DNA of 64,000 nucleotides, taken from the NCBI GenBank assembly GCA_963817635.1, contig CAWFPR010000001.1:62001-126000 (forward strand), in the 5' to 3' direction. The translations under genes and the position numbers were made by a program. Position 1 is the stretch's first letter. Each line of letters starts with the position of its first letter. This document shows positions 6,999 to 14,846 of the stretch, piece by piece. Under the pieces are notes generated by a model that ran no database searches, was not told where the DNA came from, and was given only the letters and a program-made list of their open reading frames with translations. This DNA is from CAWFPR01 sp963817635 (GTDB lineage: Bacteria > Acidobacteriota > Vicinamibacteria > Vicinamibacterales > 2-12-FULL-66-21).

Positions 6999-7910
6999 TC
7001 ACCTGATTGTGACGTTCACCACCGTCGGCTTGAGGTCAGTCACGCCGAAGGTGTCCGAGGGCTCCACCTGGATGCGGAGATTGTACCGGCCTGGTCCGAG
7101 GCCAGCAAGGTCCACGTAGGCCTGAATGGTATCGACGGTGACGTCGCCGAGGGCATTGCGCTGGCCGCGGACGGTCACCTGGGTCAGGGTCGGCTTGACC
7201 TGGGCCCGCAGTCCCGAGGCCAGGTTGTGCCAGCGGACCGGCACGTCGTCGATCACGAGTTCGACCGGCGCCGGCATGATTTCGACCAGCACGCTGGCGG
7301 TCTGTGCCTGGAGGAGCCGCACGGCCGAGTCCGGCACGCCGACGGTCACCCTGTCGCGCACGGGCGCGCGGGCGCCCGCGATCGAGACCGGTTCGGTCGT
7401 CGCGCCGGCCAGCTCGCGGACACGGCTCTCGGGACCGACCACTTCGACGGTCGGCGGATCGGAGGTCACGCGGCCCCTGACGAATCCCGGCGCCGGCTGG
7501 CCTTCGATCGCGGGGACGACCGGCACCGTCCGCCGATCCGATTTCTCGAGTTCGATCGCGAGCGTTCCGGGCACGACCTGGGCTACTTCGACCCCGTAGG
7601 GCGCGCGGACTTCGTCGTTGCGCAGGTGAAACAGCCGGGAACCCGGCCGCGCCGCGGCGAGGTCGAGAACCGCGACGATTTCACCAGGGTCCACGCGGCT
7701 CAGGAGCGCGGACGAGCCGCGCAGGCGCACGTCCACGCTGCCCGGCGGATCGCCGACGATCTCGAGCTGCGGCGGGATGTTGCGGAATTCGACCGGAACG
7801 CGCAGGCTGCGTTCGACGACGTGTTCGCCCGCCACGGTCAGCCAGAGCAGCGAGGCGAGCGCGATGGCGAGCACCTTCAGGCCGAGATGGCGAAACGGGT
7901 GATACACCAT
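6999..7910 (-). CDS. cdaR: YbbR-domain protein, CdaA regulator type
   Basis: 303 residues: one N-terminal transmembrane helix (about 10-27, GLKVLAIALASLLWLTVAG) and about three to four YbbR repeats outside the membrane, with repeated segments such as PVEFRNIPPQLEIVG, VDVRLRGSSALLSRV and VTVRGQRNALGDV. In other bacteria the equivalent protein binds and modulates the diadenylate cyclase encoded next to it. It starts three bases after the cdaA stop and precedes glmM, supporting the assignment. Confidence 0.88.
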   Translation of the reverse strand: MVYHPFRHLGLKVLAIALASLLWLTVAGEHVVERSLRVPVEFRNIPPQLEIVGDPPGSVDVRLRGSSALLSRVDPGEIVAVLDLAAARPGSRLFHLRNDEVRAPYGVEVAQVVPGTLAIELEKSDRRTVPVVPAIEGQPAPGFVRGRVTSDPPTVEVVGPESRVRELAGATTEPVSIAGARAPVRDRVTVGVPDSAVRLLQAQTASVLVEIMPAPVELVIDDVPVRWHNLASGLRAQVKPTLTQVTVRGQRNALGDVTVDTIQAYVDLAGLGPGRYNLRIQVEPSDTFGVTDLKPTVVNVTIR

Positions 7911-7913
7911 GGC

Positions 7914-8726
7914 CTATACGTCGTAGGCGCGCGCGCCGGCCTGTCGCGCCCGGCGGTGGACGATGAGTTTTCGCAGGCGCTCGCGCAGTTCGTCGGGCGT
8001 CAGGCCGCGATCGATGCGTCCGTCGATGGCGAGCGAGATCTGCCCGGTCTCCTCCGACACGACGACCGCGACGGCGTCTCCCTCTTCGGTGATGCCGATG
8101 GCCGCACGGTGCCGTGTGCCGAGTTCACGGCTCACGCGCGGGTTCACGGTGAGCGGGAGAAAACAGGCGGCCGCGGCCACGCGGTCTTCCTGGAGGATCA
8201 CGGCGCCGTCATGCAGCGGCGAGCCGGGATGAAAAATCGTCAGGAGCAGATCGTAGGTGAGCCGCGCGTCCAGCGGAATGCCGCTCTCGATGTAGTTGCG
8301 CATCCCGATCTCGCGTTCGATCGCGACGATGGCGCCCACGCGCTGCGAGGCGAGCATCGTGGCGGCGACGACGATTTCCTCGATCGTCTCGTCGGCGGCT
8401 TCCTGGCGGTTGAAGTACCGGAAGAACGGCGCCTGTCCGAAGTGCGCGAGCGCGCGGCGGATGTCCGACTGGAAGATCACGATGGCCGCGAAGGCCACGT
8501 ACACGAGCATGTTGCGGATCAGCCAGTTCACCGTCTGGAGCGGGAACAGTCGTGATACGTAGAACAGCCCGACGATGAACAGCGAGCCGACCGCCATCTG
8601 CACGGCGCGCGTGCCCCTGATCAGTTTCAGGAACTCGTAGATCAGGATCGAGACGATCGCAATGTCCAGCACGTCCCACCACCCGACGGGAGGGCGGCGC
8701 AGCAGGCTGGTGAGGTAGTCGGGCAT
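7914..8726 (-). CDS. cdaA: Membrane diadenylate cyclase (c-di-AMP synthase)
   Basis: Makes cyclic di-AMP from two ATP. From the ATG at 8726 the protein has 270 residues: two to three N-terminal membrane helices (about residues 15-90) and the DAC domain with LTIFHPGSPLHDGAVI (the DGA catalytic motif) and TRHRAAIGITEEGDAVAVVVSEETG (RHR motif). The upstream reading frame (47 codons) is non-conserved. It begins the cdaA-cdaR-glmM-pdxJ series. In most genomes with this order folP lies directly upstream; here the gene ahead is 25 kb away, with accessory genes in between. Confidence 0.94.
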   Translation of the reverse strand: MPDYLTSLLRRPPVGWWDVLDIAIVSILIYEFLKLIRGTRAVQMAVGSLFIVGLFYVSRLFPLQTVNWLIRNMLVYVAFAAIVIFQSDIRRALAHFGQAPFFRYFNRQEAADETIEEIVVAATMLASQRVGAIVAIEREIGMRNYIESGIPLDARLTYDLLLTIFHPGSPLHDGAVILQEDRVAAAACFLPLTVNPRVSRELGTRHRAAIGITEEGDAVAVVVSEETGQISLAIDGRIDRGLTPDELRERLRKLIVHRRARQAGARAYDV

Positions 8727-9172
8727 CCACCCGTAGCTTATCAAAAAGGCCGAAGGGGGCTCGAGGCTTCGGGCTTGTGGTCCGGGCAGTCGTCGGCGAG
8801 AGCGGCGCCATCGAGACGCTCGCGAATCACGCGCCGCAGGCCGCCAGCGCCAGGCGGGAGGCAAACTCGCAGCACACCGTTGGGGTCGCGGGAAGACCTA
8901 CCCCGCGCGCTGTGTATGCCGTCGAAACGGCCGTCAGGATGCCGCACGAGATCCGCTGCGCCGAGCGTGGACTCGGGGCCTCCGATACTACACCGCAGTT
9001 CGTCCTCGAAACCTCCGACGTGAGGTGCTAGATTGCGCAGCGTGATCATGACCCGATCGACCCTGCGAATGCTCGTTTGACGACTTGCAGTTCGTGCTTC
9101 CCTGCGGCAATGCTGCCGCACCGTGAGGAGAGCCGCCTCGGCCCGGGACGATCGGTCGTGATGTGTGTGTAC
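8727..9172. other. Intergenic region between divergent cdaA and kelch gene
   Basis: 446 bases without a convincing gene; the open frames in it show no recognisable protein. Positions 8757-8777 hold a short trace of the GGCTTCGGGCTTG repeat family. It must carry the cdaA promoter and the promoter of the plus-strand kelch gene, but I could not pick a reliable -35/-10 pair. It also marks the left edge of the accessory region. Confidence 0.6.
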
Positions 9173-9179
9173 AAGGAGG
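9173..9179 (+). promoter_or_regulatory. Strong Shine-Dalgarno site AAGGAGG
   Basis: AAGGAGG lies four bases before the ATG at 9184 and decides the start of the kelch protein, excluding the in-frame codon 21 bases upstream. Confidence 0.85.
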
Positions 9180-9183
9180 CTCT

Positions 9184-10740
9184 ATGCACATCCGCCGCGC
9201 GACAGCCTGTTTCGCCGCTCTCGGCTTGGCCCTGGCGTCGGCCATGCCGATGGCGCAAGGCAATCACCAGACCCCCGCACAAGGCACGTGGACGACCTTG
9301 ACCACCGACGCTCCGAGCTACGCCGGCCTCATGATGCAGCTGACCGACGGCTCCGTCATCGTCTCGGGGTGGGACCCCGGCGACAACTGGATGCGTCTCG
9401 CTCCCGACGCGTACGGCAGCTACGTGAACGGCACGTGGTCGACCCTGGCGCCGATGAGCATCCCGCGTCTGTACTACGCCTCGCATATCCTGCAGGATGG
9501 CCGGCTCTGGCTGCTCGGCGGGGAGTACACCGGCACGCCGTTCCACGCGGTCTGGACCAACACCGGCGAGATCTACGATCCCATCGCCAACTCGTGGTCG
9601 CCGATCGCGAATCATCCGGAATCACGCTTCGGAGACGACCCGAGCATGCTGCTCCCAGGCGGCAGGATCCTGGCGGGCTCACTGACGAGCCGCCGTACCT
9701 ACCTGTACGACATCGCGACCGACACATGGTCTCCAGCGATCAACAAGGTGTACAACGACCGGAGCGACGAGGAAGGCTGGGTCAAGCTCGCCGACGGCAG
9801 CACTCTCACCTACGACCTGTTCCAGAGCAAGGCGACCGGCGGCAGCTATGCCGAGAAGTTCGATCCGGCGACGAACACGTGGCTGAGCATCAGCCCGAGC
9901 GACGGCACCGCGCTGGGCTTCATTCCGCAGTTGAGCAGCAATGCCGTCGGCTCGGAATTGGGCCCGACCGTCCGCCTCCACGACGGTCGCATCTTCATCG
10001 TTGGCGCCACCGGTCACACGGCGCTGTACGACCCGTCGATCAACACGTGGTCTGCCGGACCCGATGTGATGGGTACACTCGGCGGCAATCCCGCTCTCTT
10101 CGGCGCAGACGACGCGCCCGGAGCGGTACTGCCGAACGGTCACGTGCTCTTCGCTGCGGACGCCGGGCCCACCCTGGGCGTGTTCAGCGGACCCACGCAG
10201 CTGTTCGATTTCGATCCGAACACGAACACCATCTCATCGGTGCCGAGCCCGACGACGGATCTCGACGACCCTAATTTCCCGGCCTACGTCCTGCGGCTGT
10301 TCGTGCTCCCGACGGGTCAGGTGCTGATGACCGACACCGACACGAAGGTGTATGTCTACAATCCTCCGGGCGCGGCGCCCAACCTGCTGCGGCCACGGAT
10401 CGAAGGGATCAAGTACAACGGCGGCGGCGTGTTCACGCTCTCGGGCCAGCAACTGAACGGCCAGAGCGCGGGCTCCAGCTACGGTGACGACGCCGAGAGC
10501 GATCAGAACTATCCAATCGTGAGTCTCACCGACAAGAGCGGCCATGTCTTCTACGCCCGCACGACGAACTGGAGCAGCACGGGCGTGGGCACCTGGACGG
10601 CCAAAGAGGCGGTGAATTTCACGCTGCCGGCGTCGCTCACCCAGGATGGCGTCTACAAGGTAACGGTCAGCGGCGCGGGCATCTCGTCGGTCAACTCGCC
10701 GGCCCTGCACGTCACGGCGGCCATGATCGCGGGCTCCTAG
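9184..10740 (+). CDS. Secreted kelch-repeat protein (galactose-oxidase-like propeller)
   Basis: 518 residues. A signal peptide (about residues 1-27, ending ASAMPMAQG) is followed by six or so kelch blades recognisable by repeats such as YYASHILQDGRLWLLGGEY, TVRLHDGRIFIVGATGHTALYD and GAVLPNGHVLFAAD, each with the glycine pair and a spaced Tyr/Trp. From about residue 400 a beta-sandwich segment (RPRIEGIKYNGGGVFTLSG... YGDDAESDQNYPIVSLTD) looks like the C-terminal early-set domain of galactose-oxidase-like proteins. The Tyr-Cys copper site of true galactose oxidase was not identified, so an enzymatic role is doubtful. Start chosen by the AAGGAGG site; a strong hairpin follows the stop. Confidence 0.84.
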   Translation: MHIRRATACFAALGLALASAMPMAQGNHQTPAQGTWTTLTTDAPSYAGLMMQLTDGSVIVSGWDPGDNWMRLAPDAYGSYVNGTWSTLAPMSIPRLYYASHILQDGRLWLLGGEYTGTPFHAVWTNTGEIYDPIANSWSPIANHPESRFGDDPSMLLPGGRILAGSLTSRRTYLYDIATDTWSPAINKVYNDRSDEEGWVKLADGSTLTYDLFQSKATGGSYAEKFDPATNTWLSISPSDGTALGFIPQLSSNAVGSELGPTVRLHDGRIFIVGATGHTALYDPSINTWSAGPDVMGTLGGNPALFGADDAPGAVLPNGHVLFAADAGPTLGVFSGPTQLFDFDPNTNTISSVPSPTTDLDDPNFPAYVLRLFVLPTGQVLMTDTDTKVYVYNPPGAAPNLLRPRIEGIKYNGGGVFTLSGQQLNGQSAGSSYGDDAESDQNYPIVSLTDKSGHVFYARTTNWSSTGVGTWTAKEAVNFTLPASLTQDGVYKVTVSGAGISSVNSPALHVTAAMIAGS

Positions 10741-10762
10741 AGTCTGTCCCTCGGTCGCACGA

Positions 10763-10795
10763 GTCCGGGAAGGCGCCTGACGCGTCTTCCCGGAC
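10763..10795 (+). terminator. Hairpin after the kelch gene
   Basis: A perfect 10-bp stem, GTCCGGGAAG / CTTCCCGGAC, with a 13-base loop begins 22 bases after the kelch stop. There is no T-run, so it may be a Rho-assisted or mRNA-stabilising structure rather than a classical intrinsic terminator. Confidence 0.65.
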
Positions 10796-10848
10796 GTCTG
10801 CCGGCGTTCTGGTACCGTGCCGAACCGTCGGCGGGGGGCATTCCATAT

Positions 10849-10892
10849 CGCCGTTCCACGGCTTGTGATCGCCGATTCCACGCCTCGTGATC
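10849..10892. repeat. Imperfect direct repeat of about 22 bp
   Basis: Two adjacent copies of a unit reading CGCCGTTCCACGGCTTGTGATC / CGCCGATTCCACGCCTCGTGATC in the 330-base gap between the kelch and serine-hydrolase genes. Tandem units upstream of a gene can be operator sites, but no regulator can be named. The rest of the gap (10796-11063) shows nothing recognisable. Confidence 0.5.
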
Positions 10893-11070
10893 ACCGGTCG
10901 GCGACGCTGTCGGAGACGGCGAGCGTGCGACAAGGGATCTTCCGTAAACTGGCCCTCGTGACAGGGCCTTGATGCGGGCTATCCTCCATGAACGCCACCC
11001 TGGCTTGCGACGTCCGTTTTCTGAAGCGGTATGCCATCATCTCAAGCAACGTCGGACGATAACGGAGGCG

Positions 11071-12648
11071 ATGATGATCAGGTGCCCTGTCGAATCAGGA
11101 CGTAGCGCGGACTGGCGCGGTATTGCCCGGTTGGCGGTTGCCGTCGCATGCCTCGGCATTCCGTTCGGGTCGTCCGCCGCCGCCCAGCAGCTCACGGCGG
11201 CCGAACGCGCCAGGATTGACAGCGGTGCGCTGGCGGCCCTCGCAGCGACGGGCGCACCAAGTGCTTCGATTGCCGTCGTGCGCGGCGGCGAGATTGTCTA
11301 CGAGCACGCCTACGGCAACGGACGCATCGAACCGAACACGGCGGCGACGCCTGCGATGCGCTACTCGATCGGCTCGGTCAGCAAACAGTTCACCGCCACC
11401 GCGATCCTGCTCCTCCAGGAAGAGGGCAAGCTGTCGCTCGACGACAAGGTCGCGAAGTGGTTTCCGGCACTCCGGCGCGCCAACGACGTCAGCGTGCGAC
11501 AACTGCTGTCGATGACGTCGGGGTACCGGGACTACTGGCCACAGGACTACGTCTACACCGACATGCAGCGGCCGGCGACACCGCAGGCGGTCATGAAGCT
11601 CTGGACGGACAAGGGACTGGATTTCGAGCCCGGTACCAAGTGGCAATACAGCAACACCAACTACGTGATCGCGGCGGCGATCGTCGAGCGGGTGGCGAAG
11701 ATGGGCTTCTTCGACTTTCTGCGCCGGCGGATCTTCGAGCCACTGCGGATGACGTCGGTTGTGGATATCGATGCCGGTCCGCTCGGCGCGAGCGACGCCG
11801 AACCGCTGCTGCGACATGCGCTCGGGCCCCTTCGGCCCGCGCCGAAGGAGGCGACAGGATGGCTGTTCGGGGCGGCTCAGCTCGCGATGACGGCGCACGA
11901 CCTCGCGTTGTGGGATCTCGCGGTCATCCGCCAGTCCGTCCTGCGCCCCGCCACCTACCGGATGCAGCAGACGGACATGCTGCTCGCCGCCGGCAACGCG
12001 TCGGGCTACGGGCTCGGCGTCAGTGTGAGCGCTCCGGGCGGGCATCGGCGCATCGCCCACACCGGAGCGGTCTCCGGATTCACCACCAGCAATCAGGTCT
12101 ACCCCGATGACCGCGCGGCGATCGTCGTGTTCACGAACATCTATCCCGGCGCAACGAATGCACCCGGCGCGATCGCCGCGCAGGTCGCCAGTGTTCTTTT
12201 CGCGACAACCGACACCGCAGGTGCCGCTGCGCTTGCAACAGCCCGCCGGATTTATGCCGGCCTCGCCAGGGGAACGATCGAGCGTGCGCTGTTCACGGCG
12301 TCGGCCAACGACTACTTCACTCCGCAGGTCCTTTCGGATTACGCGGCGAGCCTGGCACCGCTTGGCTCGCCGACCGAGTTCTCGGCCAGCGGCGAATCGC
12401 TGCGAGGCGGCATGACGATCCGTTCATACCGACTGCGCGCCGGTGGAGTGCCGATGGAGTTGACCACCATGACGCTGCCGGACGGAAGGATCGATCAGGT
12501 ACATCGTCTCACGCGGGGACTAGGACTTCCGGGCGGACCATCGGTCGAACCGCTACCGTCATGGACGGCGGGCGACCATCAGCGGAGAGGCGAGCGGAAG
12601 ACTCGTACGCAGGAACTGGCGCCGGTTCGTGTGGCGCATCATAAGTGA
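11071..12648 (+). CDS. Secreted serine hydrolase, class C beta-lactamase/PBP4* family
   Basis: 525 residues from the ATG at 11071, chosen because GGAGG lies at 11064-11068 and a signal peptide follows (hydrophobic stretch about 20-38, cleavage near SSAAAQQ). The family triad is present: SVSK (Ser 102, Lys 105), YSN in KWQYSNTNY (about residue 190) and HTG in IAHTGAVSGF (about 330). After the catalytic domain a further 130 residues form a C-terminal domain seen in peptidase-like members. Likely a periplasmic D-amino-acid peptidase or esterase; true beta-lactamase activity cannot be claimed. The stop overlaps a GTG of the next gene. Confidence 0.85.
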   Translation: MMIRCPVESGRSADWRGIARLAVAVACLGIPFGSSAAAQQLTAAERARIDSGALAALAATGAPSASIAVVRGGEIVYEHAYGNGRIEPNTAATPAMRYSIGSVSKQFTATAILLLQEEGKLSLDDKVAKWFPALRRANDVSVRQLLSMTSGYRDYWPQDYVYTDMQRPATPQAVMKLWTDKGLDFEPGTKWQYSNTNYVIAAAIVERVAKMGFFDFLRRRIFEPLRMTSVVDIDAGPLGASDAEPLLRHALGPLRPAPKEATGWLFGAAQLAMTAHDLALWDLAVIRQSVLRPATYRMQQTDMLLAAGNASGYGLGVSVSAPGGHRRIAHTGAVSGFTTSNQVYPDDRAAIVVFTNIYPGATNAPGAIAAQVASVLFATTDTAGAAALATARRIYAGLARGTIERALFTASANDYFTPQVLSDYAASLAPLGSPTEFSASGESLRGGMTIRSYRLRAGGVPMELTTMTLPDGRIDQVHRLTRGLGLPGGPSVEPLPSWTAGDHQRRGERKTRTQELAPVRVAHHK

Positions 12649-13181
12649 CATATCCTTGCAGTAAAGGGATGCCGGCGCGCCGCACTCGCGTGGTCGTGAA
12701 CGACCGCATGCAACAGGGCTATGTGTACGACCTCACGCAACCCAGCGGGCGGAACTTTGCGCCGGAGTTCCGTCCGGAGCTCACGCCGAAGGCGATGCTC
12801 CGTCTCGGTGTTTTCGGCGGGCGGTACATGACCGATTGCCGCGACGAGTTCCCGGCGAGCTGGTACGTCGGCGCGAAGCTCAGTCCCCTCCGGTACGACT
12901 CGAAGCTGAACTACTTCGGCGTCAGAGCGTCGCAGTCGCTGGCCGAGTGGCGGCGTCAGGGCTGGATCCATCCGCAGGATCCGCGGGGCTGGTTCCAGTG
13001 GTACTGCCGGTATTACCTGGGACGCCGGACCGCCGACGACCGGCGGCAGATCCGGCGCTGGCGCGCCATCGCGCGGCACGTGGCGGCGATTCGCCACAAC
13101 TGCGATCCGGGCGATCTCGAGTGCCGGCGGCGGCAGCGTCAGGCGGTGCTGCACTGGGCCTACGACAGCCGGAGCCTGTGA
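12645..13181 (+). CDS. Conserved protein of unknown function, Trp/Tyr-rich
   Basis: Up to 178 residues. The GTG at 12645 overlaps the upstream TGA (GTGA), which suggests coupling; an ATG at 12669 is an alternative. The protein is basic and aromatic, with blocks that look conserved: MTDCRDEFPASWY, YFGVRASQSLAEWRRQGWI, HPQDPRGWFQWYCRYYLGRR and a C-terminal cluster of Arg/Gln and two Cys (HNCDPGDLECRRRQRQAVLHW). No signal peptide. I recall similar uncharacterised proteins in plants and bacteria but cannot name a family or function. Confidence 0.7.
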   Translation: MTYPCSKGMPARRTRVVVNDRMQQGYVYDLTQPSGRNFAPEFRPELTPKAMLRLGVFGGRYMTDCRDEFPASWYVGAKLSPLRYDSKLNYFGVRASQSLAEWRRQGWIHPQDPRGWFQWYCRYYLGRRTADDRRQIRRWRAIARHVAAIRHNCDPGDLECRRRQRQAVLHWAYDSRSL

Positions 13182-13330
13182 CGATGACTGCCTCCGCACC
13201 GCTCACAAATGAGGGCACACGGAGACCTGACGAGGTGACACGGCGGCGCTCTTTCCGGTCATTTATAGGGCTCGGTGCCCGGCAGGCGCTTTGCAGCGGC
13301 GGTCCGCTTTCAAAGCGAGGTCACTGTCTC

Positions 13331-13816
13331 ATGGCATCGATTGACGGTAAGCACCCGCAAACGCGTCGCGAATTCTGCACGCGTGCCTGTCAGTTCGCCT
13401 CATTGGCGGCGCTCGGCGGCGCAGTGAGCGCCTGCGGCGGCGGCGGCAGCCCGACCGGGCCCTCAACCATCGGTACGGCGCTTCCGATCGTGCCCGGCAC
13501 CCGCGCGAACGGCGTCACCACGGTCAACATCGACGCCGCCTCGCCGCTCGCAACCGTCGGCAACCTGGCGATCATCCAGGCGTCGAGCGCGCTCTTTCTG
13601 GTCGCGCGGACCGGTCAGAACACGTTCACGGCGCTGGCCGCCATCTGCACGCACCAGACGTGCACGATCTCAGGGTACTCAGGGTCTACCTACATCTGTC
13701 CGTGCCACGGGTCCGAGTTCGATACGTCGGGACGCGTGGTCCGGGGGCCGGCCAACGTGGCCCTTCACCAGTACACCACGCAGCTCAACAACAACGTTCT
13801 GACGATCAACGGATGA
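13331..13816 (+). CDS. Rieske [2Fe-2S] protein with Tat/lipoprotein-type signal
   Basis: 161 residues. The N-terminus has twin Arg in TRREFCTRACQF, a hydrophobic stretch and a lipobox-like VSACGG, so it is probably exported folded by Tat and lipid-anchored. The Rieske cluster ligands are clear: CTHQTC (about residue 107) and CPCHGSEFD (about 122), with the extra Cys pair for the usual disulfide. The domain is small, like ferredoxin-type or arsenite-oxidase small-subunit Rieske proteins, not bc1 length. It is followed seven bases later by a four-helix membrane protein, a likely electron-transfer partner. The 149 bases upstream (13182-13330) hold no gene. Confidence 0.9.
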   Translation: MASIDGKHPQTRREFCTRACQFASLAALGGAVSACGGGGSPTGPSTIGTALPIVPGTRANGVTTVNIDAASPLATVGNLAIIQASSALFLVARTGQNTFTALAAICTHQTCTISGYSGSTYICPCHGSEFDTSGRVVRGPANVALHQYTTQLNNNVLTING

Positions 13817-13823
13817 TGTCGTG

Positions 13824-14522
13824 ATGCGAAGCACTCTCGTTCTCAGCACTGCGTTATTGCTCCTGTTCCCCGCGTGGGCTTCTGCGCAGGTCACGCCGGC
13901 GCTCTACCCCGCGCCCGGCGCCCACGATCCATGGCACATCTGCTGGACCGCCCCCTGCGCGTCCACCGCGAACACCGTCGCCGTTGCCCCACAGCAGATC
14001 CCCCTTGTCCTGCCGCCGATCGCGGTCGCCTCAGCCGACGATCCGCAGACCCCGCGCACGCGGTCGGTCGCGATTGAATACAGCGACGGCTACCGGACCC
14101 GCGGCAAGATCCACAAGATCGCGAGCTTCGCGACGCTGCCGCTGTTCGCCGCCGAGTTGTGGCTCGGCCAGGACATGTACAGCAACACGCCATCGGACCA
14201 GAGCAGCAAGCGCGGGCTGCATGCCGCCATCGGCGCCGGTATCATGGGGCTGTTCGCCGTGAACACGGTCACCGGCGCGTGGAACCTGTTCGGCGAGGGA
14301 CGCAAGGACCCGCACGGGCGGGCGCTCCGGCTCGTGCACGGCCTGCTGATGATGGTGGCCGACGCCGGCATGGTGGCGACCACCATGTCGGGGCCCAACA
14401 GCCGCAGCGTCCACCACGCCGCCACGTACGAGACCGACAAGGTGACGCACCGCAACCTGGCGTTCTTCTCGATCGGAACCGGCACGGCCGGGTATCTGCT
14501 TATGCTCTTTGGGAACCGTTAG
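13824..14522 (+). CDS. Four-helix membrane protein with helix-capping histidines (cytochrome b561-like candidate)
   Basis: 232 residues from the ATG at 13824 (a GTG precedes it). A signal peptide ending ASAQ, a periplasmic stretch of about 70 residues with two Cys (HICWTAPCAS), then four predicted membrane helices. Each helix starts with His: GKIHKIASFATLPLF, RGLHAAIGAGIMGLF, RLVHGLLMMVADAGM and VTHRNLAFFSIGTG. A four-helix bundle with regularly placed His suggests a b-type haem protein. Adjacency to the Rieske gene supports a redox module. No family was recognised, so the haem assignment is inference. Confidence 0.62.
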   Translation: MRSTLVLSTALLLLFPAWASAQVTPALYPAPGAHDPWHICWTAPCASTANTVAVAPQQIPLVLPPIAVASADDPQTPRTRSVAIEYSDGYRTRGKIHKIASFATLPLFAAELWLGQDMYSNTPSDQSSKRGLHAAIGAGIMGLFAVNTVTGAWNLFGEGRKDPHGRALRLVHGLLMMVADAGMVATTMSGPNSRSVHHAATYETDKVTHRNLAFFSIGTGTAGYLLMLFGNR

Positions 14523-14639
14523 CGCATGCGAGTGACGCGATCCGGATCGGCATCTCCTCGTGTCTGCTGCGGGAGGCGGTACGCTCCGACAACCGACACA
14601 GACGTGACGCGTTCCTCTCGGGACCTCACGCGGCAGCTC

Positions 14640-14753
14640 GATCAGCTGTCCGTCAAACGGGTGGCGGCGCTGGCGGCGGAGTCGCGCCAGGACCTTGCGC
14701 GTGGCCGGGCCTTCCTTCTCCCAGAACTTCAAGAGCAGCGCAGCTTCAGACAT
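14640..14753 (-). pseudogene. 5' remnant of a DinB-like gene
   Basis: After a good ribosome site (GGAGG) an ATG at 14753 starts MSEAALLLKFWEKEGPATRKVLARL, the usual first helix of DinB/YfiT-like four-helix proteins (pattern: Leu-rich helix, then Glu..Thr-Arg-x-Leu). Similarity fades after about 25-40 residues and the frame runs antisense into the next gene without the rest of the domain. I read it as a truncated copy. The rest of the 14523-14846 gap has no gene. Confidence 0.5.
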
Positions 14754-14846
14754 ACACATCCTCCGCGATGAATGTGCCCGCCTTCGCGCGCGGGCCACGA
14801 CCCGCTCGGATCGTGGCCCGCCTGTTCTCGTGATGCGACCCCTGAC

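Noticed and set aside
1..8726. Complete sugar-degrading microcompartment operon
   Set aside because: No aldehyde dehydrogenase, kinase or transporter is within the window, so the pathway cannot be called complete.
8741..9121. 126-codon minus-strand frame upstream of the kelch gene
   Set aside because: No recognisable domain, no ribosome site, and overlaps the cdaA leader region.
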